Part shown: piece after piece, positions 1-7,834 of the stretch
Numbering within the stretch: the stretch's first letter is position 1
How the letters are laid out: every line of letters begins with the position of its first letter
Assembly: GCA_013140635.1 (NCBI GenBank)
Contig: JABFSM010000138.1
Coordinates: forward strand, 1-34,434
DNA length: 34,434 nucleotides
Direction of reading: 5' to 3'
DNA from: Gemmatimonadales bacterium
GTDB lineage: Bacteria; Gemmatimonadota; Gemmatimonadetes; Gemmatimonadales; GWC2-71-9
Position numbers and translations under genes: made by a program
Notes under the pieces: model-generated
The model's input: only the letters and a program-made list of their open reading frames with translations
Told to the model about the DNA's origin: nothing
Databases searched by the model: none

Positions 1-1
1 T

Positions 2-961
2 CGGCTCGGCCCCGCAGCGCCGGCCGTCCCACCATCGGCGCTCACCGCACAGGGGTGGCCGCTCGTTTCCGACGGAGTGCGCACCGTCATCCAGCGGCTT
101 CGGCACGCCTGCCCCACCCTGGCCGAGCGATTCACCTGCCAGCTCGGCGTGAAGACCGGTCTCAACCGGGTCTTTCTCGATCCGCCGCCACTGGAACCGG
201 AAATGATGCGGTGGGCCCTTCGCGGGCGGGATATCGGCGCCTTTCGGACTCGGCCCACCTGCCGGCTGCTCTGGCCCTGCGATCGGGCGGGCCGGCCTCT
301 CTCGCGGCTGCCGCCGCTGGCCGCGGCGTACCTGGCGCGGCATGCCGCGGACCTCGGACGTCGAGCGGACTCGAAGCGCGGGCCGCCGTGGACCCTCTTC
401 CGCACCGGGCCGGCATCGGCGCTCTATCGAGTCGTGTGGGCCGATGTCTCCCGCCGGCTGGAGGCGGTCGCCCTTCTTGGCGAGGCAGGGCTCGCCGAGA
501 TCCCTCTCAACAGCTGCTACCTGATCGCAGCACGCGATGCCGCCACGGCGCAACGGCTCACCGCGTGGCTCAACACGACCTGGTGTCGCGCCTTGGCGGT
601 GGCCGGCGCGGACTCGGCGTCAGGCGGGTACGCGAGGTTCAACGCGCGGATCGTCGGCTCCCTCCCCTGCCCCGCCGGTGTTCTGGGGGAGCCGTTCAGG
701 TTTGCCGAGCGCGGCGAGCGAGTCGCCGAGATGCCGCAGGAGGAACTCGATGCCCGAACCGCTTCCCTTCTTTCGCTTGGCCGGGAGGAGCAGCTCGCCC
801 TGGCCGGACTGGCTCGCGAATGCGCCGCGCCTCGTCGCGGAGTCGCTCATCCAGACCCGCGAACCGCTCGCCTCGTGGCTCCGTCCGGGGCCGGTGGCGC
901 CGGCGGAGGAAGTCGCGGCCGCGCTCGCCGCGGCGATGCTTCCGGCCGAGGCGGAGGATGA
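2..961 (+). CDS. N6-adenine DNA methyltransferase, C-terminal part (5' truncated by window)
   Basis: The reading frame is open from base 2, so the gene begins upstream of the window and only about 319 C-terminal residues are visible. They match the target-recognition region of Eco57I/TaqI-type class I N6-adenine methyltransferases: a GVKTGLNRVFL motif near base 140, a PLNSCYLI strand near 510, and the LNTTWCRALA...ARIVGSLPCP stretch (about 565-675) typical of the end of this domain. The catalytic NPPY and SAM-binding motifs would lie outside the window. The last 70 residues are Gly/Arg/Ala rich and overlap the helicase gene by 212 nt; no earlier in-frame stop exists. Inferred role: sequence-specific adenine methylation in a restriction or defence system with the downstream helicase. 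The family call is good; the exact system type is unknown. Confidence 0.75.
   Translation, partial: RLGPAAPAVPPSALTAQGWPLVSDGVRTVIQRLRHACPTLAERFTCQLGVKTGLNRVFLDPPPLEPEMMRWALRGRDIGAFRTRPTCRLLWPCDRAGRPLSRLPPLAAAYLARHAADLGRRADSKRGPPWTLFRTGPASALYRVVWADVSRRLEAVALLGEAGLAEIPLNSCYLIAARDAATAQRLTAWLNTTWCRALAVAGADSASGGYARFNARIVGSLPCPAGVLGEPFRFAERGERVAEMPQEELDARTASLLSLGREEQLALAGLARECAAPRRGVAHPDPRTARLVAPSGAGGAGGGSRGRARRGDASGRGGG
738..743 (+). promoter_or_regulatory. Shine-Dalgarno AGGAGG fixing the helicase start
   Basis: A perfect AGGAGG lies 6 nt before ATG 750, inside the methyltransferase coding region. It argues for a real start at 750 and for translational coupling across the long overlap. Confidence 0.75.
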
Positions 962-3038
962 TCCGCCGGCATGGCTCCGATCCGACCAGCGGCTCTCGTT
1001 CCGGAGAGCCTTGGCCGCGATTCGCCGGTTCGACGGGGCGATCCTCGCCGATCCCGTCGGCAGCGGCAAGACCTTCATCGCGCTCGCCGTGGCCGCCGCT
1101 CTTGCGCCGGGAAGGATCATTTCGGTCTTGGCGCCCGCAGTCGTGCTCCCGCAATGGCGCGAGGCCGCGAGCCTCGTCGGTCTCCCCATTTGCGCCCATT
1201 CGCACGAAACAGTGAGCCGCGGACGCCTACCGGCCGAACGGCGCGGGCCGGTAATCGTCGACGAGAGCCATCGGTTCAGGAATCCGGCTACCCAGCGCTA
1301 TCGGATGCTGGCGCCCTGGTGCACAGGACGGCGCGGCCTCTTGCTCACCGCAACGCCCGCCGTCAATCACCTGTCGGACCTGGCGCACCAACTCCTCCTC
1401 TTCGTTCGCCATAGCGCTCTGGCGGCGAATGGCCTCGCTTCGCTGCGGAGCGACGAACTCGATGGCCACACGGCGGCGCTGGCGCACCTCATCGTTACCG
1501 GTGAGGATCGAGCGGCGAAGGTGCCCGCTCGGCGCACGGTCGAGATACGCGCCGATGAATCGGCGAGTTCTCCGTTTGCGGCGCTGCAGGAAGCTATCGC
1601 CTCGCTCACCTTTTCGTCCGACGCCGGCATAGCGGCGCTCGCGCGCATGAGCTTTCTCCAGGCGCTCGGCTCGAGCCCGCCCGCGCTCCAGGAGATGATT
1701 GCCCGCTACCGCGCGCTCCTCCTCCATGCTCGGGAGGCGCGGGCGGCGGGGTGCTCCCCATCCCGTCAGGCGATTCGCGGCGCCGTCGGCCCTTGCGACG
1801 AACAGCTCGTCTTCTGGGCGCTTATCGGCGATGGCGGCTCCTTCTCCGATTTGGCCGTTCAAGATCTGGCCGCACTCGACTCCTGCGGCATACTGCTTCG
1901 GCGCTGGACCGATGCACCCAACGCAAAACTCACGGCGCTCCGGCGCCTCCTTGCCGACGACAGACCCACTCTCATCTTCACGACCGCCACCGCCACCGTG
2001 CGCCACATTCGCGACCGGCTCGACCGGCGCGGCGTGGCCTGGTGCACCGGCTCCGCGGCGGGGCTGGACGGGGGGCGCCTGAGCCGGGAAAGGGTGCTCG
2101 ACTGGTTCCGGACCAAACCACTGCCTACCGACCTTGTGCATCACCGCCCGACCGTCTTGGTGGCCACCGATGTGGCGTCGGAAGGGCTCGACCTTCCGCG
2201 CGTCGAGCGGGTGGTTCACTACGATCTGCCCTGGACCGCTACCCGGCTCGAGCAACGGAGCGGGCGGGCCCTCCGGCTCGGCTCCCGTCACCGAGAGGTG
2301 GAGATCGTCCGGTTTCGGCTGCCGGCGTTGCTTGAAGAGCAGATTCGTAAAGAGGCTGCGGTCGAGACAAAGGGGGGGCTGCCCAGAGTCTTGGGACTCA
2401 CCCCGGAGGTGAATGCGCCGTGGCGCTTCCGCGCCGACCTCTCGGAGGCGTGGGCAGAGGTTAGGCGGACCGAAGGGGTGGCGAGCCTGGCGGGAGAAGT
2501 ATCGGCGGCGGTGGCGGGATTTCGGATCACGACCTCCGATGGTACCACGGTGGCAACGGTCCTCGCCAAAACCCCGGCGGGCTGGAGCGACGCACCCGAG
2601 GTGGTCGCGGAGGTGCTCGCCGTCGCGCGGGGCGCGCGGGGTGCCGCGCCCCCATCGCGTCAACGGGTGAGGGAGTTGCTGAGGGCCCTTGCCGCGCCGG
2701 CCCGAACGGCGCTTCGGAGTGTCTCGGGTGGCGCCATCGAGTCAACCGCGAGGACGCCGGCGGTTCGGCAGACGATTCGTCGGATCCTTCGGCTCGCCGG
2801 CCTAGCCGCCAGAGCGCGGGATCGGCAACGACTCGAGCTCTTGGGGAGGGGACTCGCCTTCCTGAAGCGAGGGCACACGGCGGGAGAGGAGTGGGAGATC
2901 GTCCGCTGGTGCGGCCTCTCCGACCGGGAGTTGCCGCGGGCCCTGACCGGGCTCCCCCCGGAGGGTCCTCCAGCGCCGATCGAACGGATCTCACTGATCG
3001 GGATCCTCGTGGTGGAGCCAAGGGAGTGGTTCGGCTAG
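750..3038 (+). CDS. SF2 DExH-box (SNF2-like) helicase, defence-associated
   Basis: 762 residues from ATG 750, which has a perfect ribosome site. Superfamily 2 motifs are clear: Walker A GSGKT (104-108), DESH box (171-174), motif III TATP (200-203), motif V around VATDVASEGLD (471-481) and motif VI EQRSGRALRLG (501-511). The N-terminal 95 residues and the region after about 550, rich in Ala and Arg, are not recognised, and no nuclease motif was seen. The gene overlaps the upstream adenine methyltransferase by 212 nt, so the two are probably translated together. Helicase plus N6-methyltransferase pairs occur in DISARM-like, type I/ISP restriction and other defence cassettes; which one this is cannot be told because the 5' side is cut off. 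Inferred role: ATP-dependent translocation on DNA for restriction. It ends 9 nt before the HAD gene. Confidence 0.85.
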   Translation: MPEPLPFFRLAGRSSSPWPDWLANAPRLVAESLIQTREPLASWLRPGPVAPAEEVAAALAAAMLPAEAEDDPPAWLRSDQRLSFRRALAAIRRFDGAILADPVGSGKTFIALAVAAALAPGRIISVLAPAVVLPQWREAASLVGLPICAHSHETVSRGRLPAERRGPVIVDESHRFRNPATQRYRMLAPWCTGRRGLLLTATPAVNHLSDLAHQLLLFVRHSALAANGLASLRSDELDGHTAALAHLIVTGEDRAAKVPARRTVEIRADESASSPFAALQEAIASLTFSSDAGIAALARMSFLQALGSSPPALQEMIARYRALLLHAREARAAGCSPSRQAIRGAVGPCDEQLVFWALIGDGGSFSDLAVQDLAALDSCGILLRRWTDAPNAKLTALRRLLADDRPTLIFTTATATVRHIRDRLDRRGVAWCTGSAAGLDGGRLSRERVLDWFRTKPLPTDLVHHRPTVLVATDVASEGLDLPRVERVVHYDLPWTATRLEQRSGRALRLGSRHREVEIVRFRLPALLEEQIRKEAAVETKGGLPRVLGLTPEVNAPWRFRADLSEAWAEVRRTEGVASLAGEVSAAVAGFRITTSDGTTVATVLAKTPAGWSDAPEVVAEVLAVARGARGAAPPSRQRVRELLRALAAPARTALRSVSGGAIESTARTPAVRQTIRRILRLAGLAARARDRQRLELLGRGLAFLKRGHTAGEEWEIVRWCGLSDRELPRALTGLPPEGPPAPIERISLIGILVVEPREWFG

Positions 3039-3041
3039 CTT
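3036..3041 (+). promoter_or_regulatory. Putative -10 box of a leaderless HAD gene promoter
   Basis: TAGCTT ends 6 nt before ATG 3048, and no Shine-Dalgarno sequence is present. Initiation about 7 nt after the box would put the 5' end at the start codon. The same TAGCTT-N6-ATG arrangement recurs at 26035. No convincing -35 box is seen. Confidence 0.4.
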
Positions 3042-3047
3042 CCCGGC

Positions 3048-3695
3048 ATGACTCGGATCACCACGGTGTTGTTCGATCTCGACGGCACGATCATCGATTC
3101 CGTCCGCCTCATCCTCGATAGCTACCATCACACCCTCGCGACCCACGGACTCGACGCCAAGAGCGACGACTACTGGTTGGCGGGGCTCGGCACCCCGCTC
3201 CGCGTACAGTTCCGGCCCTGGGCTGACGACCCTCCGCGCCTCGAGGCGATGATCGCCACCTATCGCGAGTACAATCTGGCCCACCACGACAGCCGAGTGA
3301 CCGCCTATCCCGGCGTGGTGGAGATGGTCCGGAAGGTGAAGAGCGCCGGGCTTCGAACCGGCCTCGTCACCAGCAAGAACTCCCCCGGGGCGCGGAGGGG
3401 CCTTCGGGTGGTCGGACTCGAAGAGGCGATGGAACTCGTGATCGGCGCCGAGGACGTGCAGAATCCGAAGCCGCACCCCGAGCCGATCGAGCTGGCGCTT
3501 CGGCGCCTGGGGCAAACGGCTGAAGAGGCCATATATGTAGGAGACAGCACCCATGACATGGAGTCGGGCCGCGCGGCCCGGGTCCTGACCGCCGCGGCGC
3601 TTTGGGGTCCGTTCGATCGGGCGCACCTCGCGGCGACCGCTCCCGACTACTGGCTTGAAACGCCCGGAGACCTGCTCACGATCGTTGGATTGTAG
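3048..3695 (+). CDS. HAD-superfamily phosphatase (phosphoglycolate phosphatase / PpaX-like)
   Basis: 215 residues, the usual size for this subfamily. All four HAD motifs are visible: DLDGT with nucleophile D10 and acid D12, motif II T108-S109 in GLVTSKN, motif III K141 in NPKPHP, and motif IV GDSTHD (165-170). The helical cap between residues 20 and 90 is of the small alpha-helical type found in phosphoglycolate phosphatases and PpaX pyrophosphatases. The enzyme should be a cytosolic Mg-dependent phosphomonoesterase; the substrate cannot be read from sequence. It lies 9 nt after the helicase but has its own candidate promoter, so it is probably not part of the defence cassette. Its 3' end overlaps the convergent glycosyltransferase gene by 20 nt. 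Confidence 0.88.
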   Translation: MTRITTVLFDLDGTIIDSVRLILDSYHHTLATHGLDAKSDDYWLAGLGTPLRVQFRPWADDPPRLEAMIATYREYNLAHHDSRVTAYPGVVEMVRKVKSAGLRTGLVTSKNSPGARRGLRVVGLEEAMELVIGAEDVQNPKPHPEPIELALRRLGQTAEEAIYVGDSTHDMESGRAARVLTAAALWGPFDRAHLAATAPDYWLETPGDLLTIVGL

Positions 3696-4872
3696 GGGCG
3701 CGAGCCGCCCACCAGAAGTAAGCCAGCATCGCGAGCCACACCGCCACGTGGCCCCACACGAAGAGCCAGGAGAGCGGAGGCGGCGCCGTCTCGAGCCGAG
3801 CCGGCGCGAGCATCGCCACCACACCGAGGGCAAAGAGCAGAGCCGCAATCACGTCGGCGCCCTTCGGCCGTCCCTCCTTCGCCATGCGGAAGAGCGCCAC
3901 CAGAGGGAGGAGGATCAGCGCGTCGTCGTAGACCCGGTGATAGGTCCACATCCTTGCCACCAGGGCGCCGAACCCGATCTGAATCCAGAGGCCGGCGCTC
4001 CGGTACCGATAGGCCCACAGCCCCGCCGCCAGCAGCACGAGTAAGGCGGCCGGCTGCACCCAAGCGGGCTTACCCAACGACAGCAATCCACTCTGAATGT
4101 CGCCGTACCCTCCGTCAAGATACTCGGCGCTCTGCGCCAGCCATTGCCGAATCAGATTCATGGGAGCGTCATGCTGAAATCGCGACGCGAAGAGCGTGAC
4201 GACGGCGTAGAGCACCCCGGTGAGCAGGAAGGGCCGAAAGCGGCGTGAGGAAAGGAACGCCATCCAGACGAACGGGAGGGTCAAGGTCGGCTTGACGAGG
4301 GCCACGAGCAGCAGTCCCGCGATCGACCAATCCCGGCCCCAACCGACCCTCGAATCGTGAAGCAGGAACAACGCGGTCAGGGTCGGCGGCAAGAGGTGGA
4401 GGACAAGCTGTCCGTTGCCGATCGCCACTCCGACTGAATTGAGCGAGAGCACCACGAGCACGACAAGGAGCCGCTCCGTCCGGGTCGATGCGCCGCTCGC
4501 CTTGACCAATAGCCGCGCCAGCCACGCAAGCATCAGGACGGCGGTGAGTCCGAAGAGCCATCGTGCCGGCGGGAGAGCGAGCCAGCCCAGAATCGGCCAG
4601 AGGAACGGATAGGCCGCGGGCGGATAGGTGATCCGGTGCAGCTCGGTGTAGACCGGCTGCCCGCTGAACCATCGGTGAGTCTCCTCGAACCGAAAAATCA
4701 GGTCGATCGCGCCGGTCGGTCCCGCGTCCAGGAGGAGCCGGTAGAACTCGGTCCCGAGCTTGAGCAAGGCCAGAACGGCGAGAACGGCGCAGGCGGCCGT
4801 CAGCGCGCCGGGCCCGGCGCGGTTCCACCACGCCCGCAATTGGGTCAGCGCGTCGGCGCGAGGGAGGCTCAT
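3676..4872 (-). CDS. GT87/DUF2029-like integral membrane glycosyltransferase
   Basis: 398 residues from ATG 4872; a TTG 24 nt further upstream is in frame but less likely. The protein is strongly hydrophobic with roughly nine or ten membrane spans. After the first span comes a loop with D57 (GAIDLIFRF), then GQPVY (71-75) and YPPAAYPF (83-90), the arrangement expected of GT-C fold, polyprenyl-phosphate-sugar-dependent transferases of the GT87 family, where an Asp in the first extracytoplasmic loop is catalytic. Expected role: adding a sugar, often mannose, to a lipid-linked or envelope glycan on the outer face of the cytoplasmic membrane. It is divergent from the GntR operon with 77 nt between starts, and convergent with the HAD gene. 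The family call is good; the sugar and acceptor are unknown. Confidence 0.75.
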   Translation of the reverse strand: MSLPRADALTQLRAWWNRAGPGALTAACAVLAVLALLKLGTEFYRLLLDAGPTGAIDLIFRFEETHRWFSGQPVYTELHRITYPPAAYPFLWPILGWLALPPARWLFGLTAVLMLAWLARLLVKASGASTRTERLLVVLVVLSLNSVGVAIGNGQLVLHLLPPTLTALFLLHDSRVGWGRDWSIAGLLLVALVKPTLTLPFVWMAFLSSRRFRPFLLTGVLYAVVTLFASRFQHDAPMNLIRQWLAQSAEYLDGGYGDIQSGLLSLGKPAWVQPAALLVLLAAGLWAYRYRSAGLWIQIGFGALVARMWTYHRVYDDALILLPLVALFRMAKEGRPKGADVIAALLFALGVVAMLAPARLETAPPPLSWLFVWGHVAVWLAMLAYFWWAARAPTIQRS

Positions 4873-4879
4873 GGTGCGA

Positions 4880-4885
4880 AAGTTA
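4880..4885 (-). promoter_or_regulatory. Putative -10 box for the glycosyltransferase gene
   Basis: On the minus strand TAACTT lies 7 nt before ATG 4872, with TTGCCG at a 16-nt spacing upstream. There is no ribosome-binding sequence, consistent with a leaderless or near-leaderless transcript. The implied promoter overlaps the divergent gntR promoter. Confidence 0.35.
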
Positions 4886-4889
4886 TCTC

Positions 4890-4918
4890 TTGACAAGCGT
4901 TCGGCAAATTACTACTGT
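4890..4918 (+). promoter_or_regulatory. Sigma-70-type promoter of the gntR-ABC operon
   Basis: A perfect TTGACA (4890-4895), a 17-nt spacer and TACTGT (4913-4918) as the -10 element, about 30 nt before ATG 4950. This is the best consensus promoter in the window. Confidence 0.6.
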
Positions 4919-4929
4919 GTCGGTACAGT
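4914..4929 (+). promoter_or_regulatory. Inverted repeat over the -10 region, candidate GntR operator
   Basis: ACTGT (4914-4918) and ACAGT (4925-4929) form a perfect 5-bp inverted repeat around a 6-nt centre. It covers the -10 box and transcription start of the gntR operon, a placement suited to autorepression. GTGT (4917-4920) and ACAC (4933-4936) give a second, looser symmetry. Confidence 0.4.
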
Positions 4930-4949
4930 GATACACTCATGCGGGGTGC

Positions 4950-5330
4950 ATGTTCGCGGATCTCGATCCTAAGAGCGCGGTACCGCTCTACGAGCAGATC
5001 GCCGTCCGGCTGAAGACCGCCGTGGCGACCGGGGAGCTGCGGGCGGGAGAGGCGCTCCCGTCGGTGCGGCAGCTGGCCGGCAAGCTCCGGATCAACCCCG
5101 CGACCGTCGTGCAGGCCTATCGGGCCCTCGAAGACGAGGGGTTCGTCGAGATGCGCCAGGGGGCGGGGAGCTTCGTGAAAGCGGTGCAGAATGAGGCCAA
5201 GAGCCGAGAGCGCGCGGCGCAGGCGCGGCGGCTGATCCGGCTCCTCCTGGCGGATGCGGCCCGGCTCGGCCTGACGCAGCAGGAATTGCGCGGCGCGCTT
5301 CGACACGAACTGGAAGGAGGATCGCCATGA
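4950..5330 (+). CDS. GntR-family transcriptional regulator, YtrA subfamily
   Basis: 126 residues, the short form characteristic of the YtrA subfamily, which has a winged helix-turn-helix and only a small helical tail instead of a large ligand domain. The DNA-binding domain spans about 8-77: PLYEQIAVRLKTAV, then LPSVRQLAGKLRINPATVVQ as helix-turn-helix and GFVEMRQGAGSFV as wing. In known cases YtrA-type repressors sit first in an operon with ABC transporter genes and control it in response to cell-wall-active antibiotics; here the next gene is an ABC ATPase whose ATGA start overlaps the stop codon. An inverted repeat over the promoter is the likely operator. The inducing signal is unknown. Confidence 0.88.
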   Translation: MFADLDPKSAVPLYEQIAVRLKTAVATGELRAGEALPSVRQLAGKLRINPATVVQAYRALEDEGFVEMRQGAGSFVKAVQNEAKSRERAAQARRLIRLLLADAARLGLTQQELRGALRHELEGGSP

Positions 5331-6226
5331 GCTTGGCCATCGAGACCGCGGGGCTCAGCTACGCCGCCAGCCGAGACTTCGGCATCGACAACCTGTCGCT
5401 CAAGGTGCCGACCGGCGCGCTCTACGGATTCCTCGGCCCTAACGGCTGCGGCAAAACGACCACCATTCGCCTCATCCTCGGCATGCTCCACCCAAAGGCC
5501 GGCACCATCCGGCTGCTGGGCCAGCCGGTGCCGGACGGATTGCCGGCGGCGCTCGCCCGGACCGGCGTCGTTCCCGACCGCCCCCACCTGCATCGCTATC
5601 TGTCGGTGGCCGAGGCGCTCGACTTTCACGGCGCATTCTATCCGAGCTGGGACCGCGCCTGGGCGTTGCAGTTGATGGAAGAGTTCCGGCTCCTGCCCCA
5701 CCAGAAGATTTCCGGCCTTTCCAAAGGAGAGATTGCCAAGCTCATGCTCCTCCTGGCCACGGCTCAGAAACCCGACCTCTTGGTGCTCGACGAGCCGATG
5801 GACGGCCTCGATCCGGTGGTGCGGCGCGACGTCCTCTCGGCGCTCCTCGACTACGTGTCGACCCACGGCGCCACCGTCTTCGTCTCGAGCCATCTGGTAC
5901 ATGAGCTGGAGCGCTTTTGCGACTGGATCGGCGTGATGGACCGTGGCCGCCTCGTGGTCGAGCTGCCGATGGAGGAGTTCCGAAATGGCAACAAGCGGAT
6001 CCGGCTCTCGTCGCTCGGCCCGATGGAGCCGGCCGGCGCCCCGTTTACGCTGCTCGCCCGCGAGAGAGATTCCGGGTCGACCGAAACGTGGGTCGTCCGC
6101 GGGTGGCGCGGCGACATGAGTTCTTGGTTCGACCGGCCGGGCGTCGCGGTGCGGGAAGTGGCCGACCTCGATCTCGAGGACGGATTCGTCGAGCTGTTGC
6201 GCGCCTTCCGGGCGCGGGAGGGATAA
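5327..6226 (+). CDS. ABC transporter ATP-binding protein (BcrA/YtrB-like)
   Basis: 299 residues starting in a 4-nt ATGA overlap with gntR, with AGGAGG a few bases before the start. Walker A GPNGCGKTT (37-45), a signature variant LSKGE (131-135) instead of LSGGQ, Walker B LLVLDEP (151-157) and the H-loop His189 in SSHLVHELE are all present. The Q-loop position reads VVPD (81-84), without an obvious Gln. The C-terminal third (about 215-299) is an extension seen in antibiotic-export and gliding-type ABC ATPases. It should power the permease encoded next, whose start lies 2 nt after this stop. The substrate is unknown; the regulator type suggests a cell-envelope stress or antibiotic function. Confidence 0.88.
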   Translation: MSLAIETAGLSYAASRDFGIDNLSLKVPTGALYGFLGPNGCGKTTTIRLILGMLHPKAGTIRLLGQPVPDGLPAALARTGVVPDRPHLHRYLSVAEALDFHGAFYPSWDRAWALQLMEEFRLLPHQKISGLSKGEIAKLMLLLATAQKPDLLVLDEPMDGLDPVVRRDVLSALLDYVSTHGATVFVSSHLVHELERFCDWIGVMDRGRLVVELPMEEFRNGNKRIRLSSLGPMEPAGAPFTLLARERDSGSTETWVVRGWRGDMSSWFDRPGVAVREVADLDLEDGFVELLRAFRAREG

Positions 6227-6228
6227 CC

Positions 6229-6879
6229 GTGCTGAAAGCGATGATCCGATTGCAGTGGCGGGCGGTCTGGCACATCGTGGCGGCGCTCACCGTGGCGGGC
6301 CTCCTGCTGCCGCTCGCGTCGGTGCGAACCGGATGGAAGGGGGGGCTCACCAACCTGCCCAACTTCCTCACCGAGCTCCAGCTCTGGGGGCTCCTCTATC
6401 CGGCCCTCGCGGCTCTTGCCGGCGTGGCGCTCGCGGCCGGCATCTGGTCCTCGGACCGCCGCGGCCATCATATCTATGCCCTAACGCTGCCGATTCCGCG
6501 CTGGCGCTACGTGCTATTGCGCTACCTCGCCGGCCTGACCCTTGCCCTGCCGATCGTGGCGGCGGTCTGGCTGGGGAGCGTCATCGCGAGCGAGACCCTC
6601 GATCTTCCCGCCGGGCTCCGGATCTTTCCACACGCCCTCGCCGCGAAGTTTGCGCTCGCGCTGATCGTTCTCTTCGGCTTTGCGTTCGCGATCGCCGCAT
6701 CCTCGAGCCGCGCCCTCGGCATCGGCGTCCGGTTCCTCGCCCTTCTAGTCGCGGTGCATCTCGGCGTGGTCATGCTCTACCCGAAGACCAACATCCTCTG
6801 GTCTTTGGTAACCGGGCTGGCGACGTGGCCGGGGCCGTTTGCGGCGCTCGGCGGGCGCTGGATGTTGATCGATGTCTAG
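6229..6879 (+). CDS. ABC transporter permease, small six-span subunit
   Basis: 216 residues from GTG 6229, preceded by a GGGAGGG ribosome site; an internal ATG at 6241 is the alternative. The protein is almost entirely hydrophobic with about six membrane spans (near 10-30, 52-74, 92-115, 135-160, 165-185 and 190-210), and a charged cytosolic stretch SSDRRGHHIYALTLPIPRW (74-92) that resembles the coupling segment of ABC-2 type permeases. It directly follows the ATPase and overlaps the next gene by 8 nt, so it is the likely transmembrane partner. No closer family could be named. Confidence 0.7.
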   Translation: MLKAMIRLQWRAVWHIVAALTVAGLLLPLASVRTGWKGGLTNLPNFLTELQLWGLLYPALAALAGVALAAGIWSSDRRGHHIYALTLPIPRWRYVLLRYLAGLTLALPIVAAVWLGSVIASETLDLPAGLRIFPHALAAKFALALIVLFGFAFAIAASSSRALGIGVRFLALLVAVHLGVVMLYPKTNILWSLVTGLATWPGPFAALGGRWMLIDV

Positions 6880-7834
6880 GGCTCGCGCCTGCGCCGCGAT
6901 CGCGGCGTTGCTCCTCGGCACCGCGCATCGGGTGCCGGCCCAGAGTGTGACGGCGTGGCGCGACTCCACTCTCGCGCTCACCGCTCGCTACAGCGCCTTG
7001 CGCGATTCCATCGGCCGAGCGGACTCCACCCTGGCCGAGGCGGGACGGCGTGGCGATCTGGCAATGGCCTCCACTCTCCCCCAGCGGCAATTCGCCGCCC
7101 GGTTGCTCGAAGACTTTGCCGAGCTCCGGCAGCGCCGGTTCGGGGAAGCGCTGCCGGACGATCGGGGATTCCGTATATCGGTGCGTACTTTCGAGTCCCG
7201 AAGCGTATTCGAGCGATTCGATGGAAGAGATCGCAACCCGGGCAAGGTGCAGCTCACCGGCCTGTCGGGCAGCGGGCGCGACGTGGAGCGGTACGAGCGG
7301 GTCGACCGGGTCTATTCGATACTGGTCCAAGCCTACACGGAGATGATGTTCGAGTCCCTTCCGGTGACGCTGCGAAAGTGGCTCGAATTCCGCCCACCAC
7401 TCGAAATGGAAGAGACCAATCGGCGGTACGTGGCGATGTACTCGGTGGCCACCGGGGTGGGCCGGGCGGAGCGTGGCTGTATTGACAGCCACATCGCCGA
7501 TTGCGCCTACGTCCTCCGGCTTCGCGAAAGCACTGACTCCGCCCCTGGCGGAACGTATCCGCCGTTCGTTCGCGCCGACCTTCTCCTTTTTGCTCTCGAT
7601 CGGGGTGGTGACTCCGCCTGGATTCGGTTTCGGAATGCCGGGGACGTTCTCCCAATTGAGGCGCTCGCTGCCGCCTCACGACTCGAGCCCGACTCACTCA
7701 TTCTAGCGTGGCGGCGCGACATCCTTGGACTCCGGCCGACGGAGGGGGTGCTGGATGGCCGAGGGCTCCTGCTGGCCCTCGGTTGGGGGGCGCTCTTCCT
7801 TGCCGGCGCCTTGGGGGTGTCCAAATGGGTCTGA
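6872..7834 (+). CDS. Exported, membrane-anchored protein of unknown function
   Basis: 320 residues; ATG 6872 overlaps the permease stop. A signal peptide is visible at 1-24 (hydrophobic AAIAALLLG, cleavage after VPAQ) and a single hydrophobic span at about 297-315 lies at the C terminus, followed by KWV. The mature region is soluble, helix-rich early on (repeats of D-S-T-L about 30-60), with two Cys near 203-211 (CIDSHIADC) that could form a disulfide. I recognise no family. Its place between ABC permease and another anchored protein in a tightly overlapping operon suggests an extracytoplasmic accessory subunit of the transporter. Confidence 0.7.
   Translation: MSRARACAAIAALLLGTAHRVPAQSVTAWRDSTLALTARYSALRDSIGRADSTLAEAGRRGDLAMASTLPQRQFAARLLEDFAELRQRRFGEALPDDRGFRISVRTFESRSVFERFDGRDRNPGKVQLTGLSGSGRDVERYERVDRVYSILVQAYTEMMFESLPVTLRKWLEFRPPLEMEETNRRYVAMYSVATGVGRAERGCIDSHIADCAYVLRLRESTDSAPGGTYPPFVRADLLLFALDRGGDSAWIRFRNAGDVLPIEALAAASRLEPDSLILAWRRDILGLRPTEGVLDGRGLLLALGWGALFLAGALGVSKWV

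Noticed and set aside
537-749. N-terminal extension of the helicase frame upstream of ATG 750
   Set aside because: It is out of frame with a clearly conserved methyltransferase domain, is Arg/Pro rich like a shadow frame, and ATG 750 has a perfect ribosome site.
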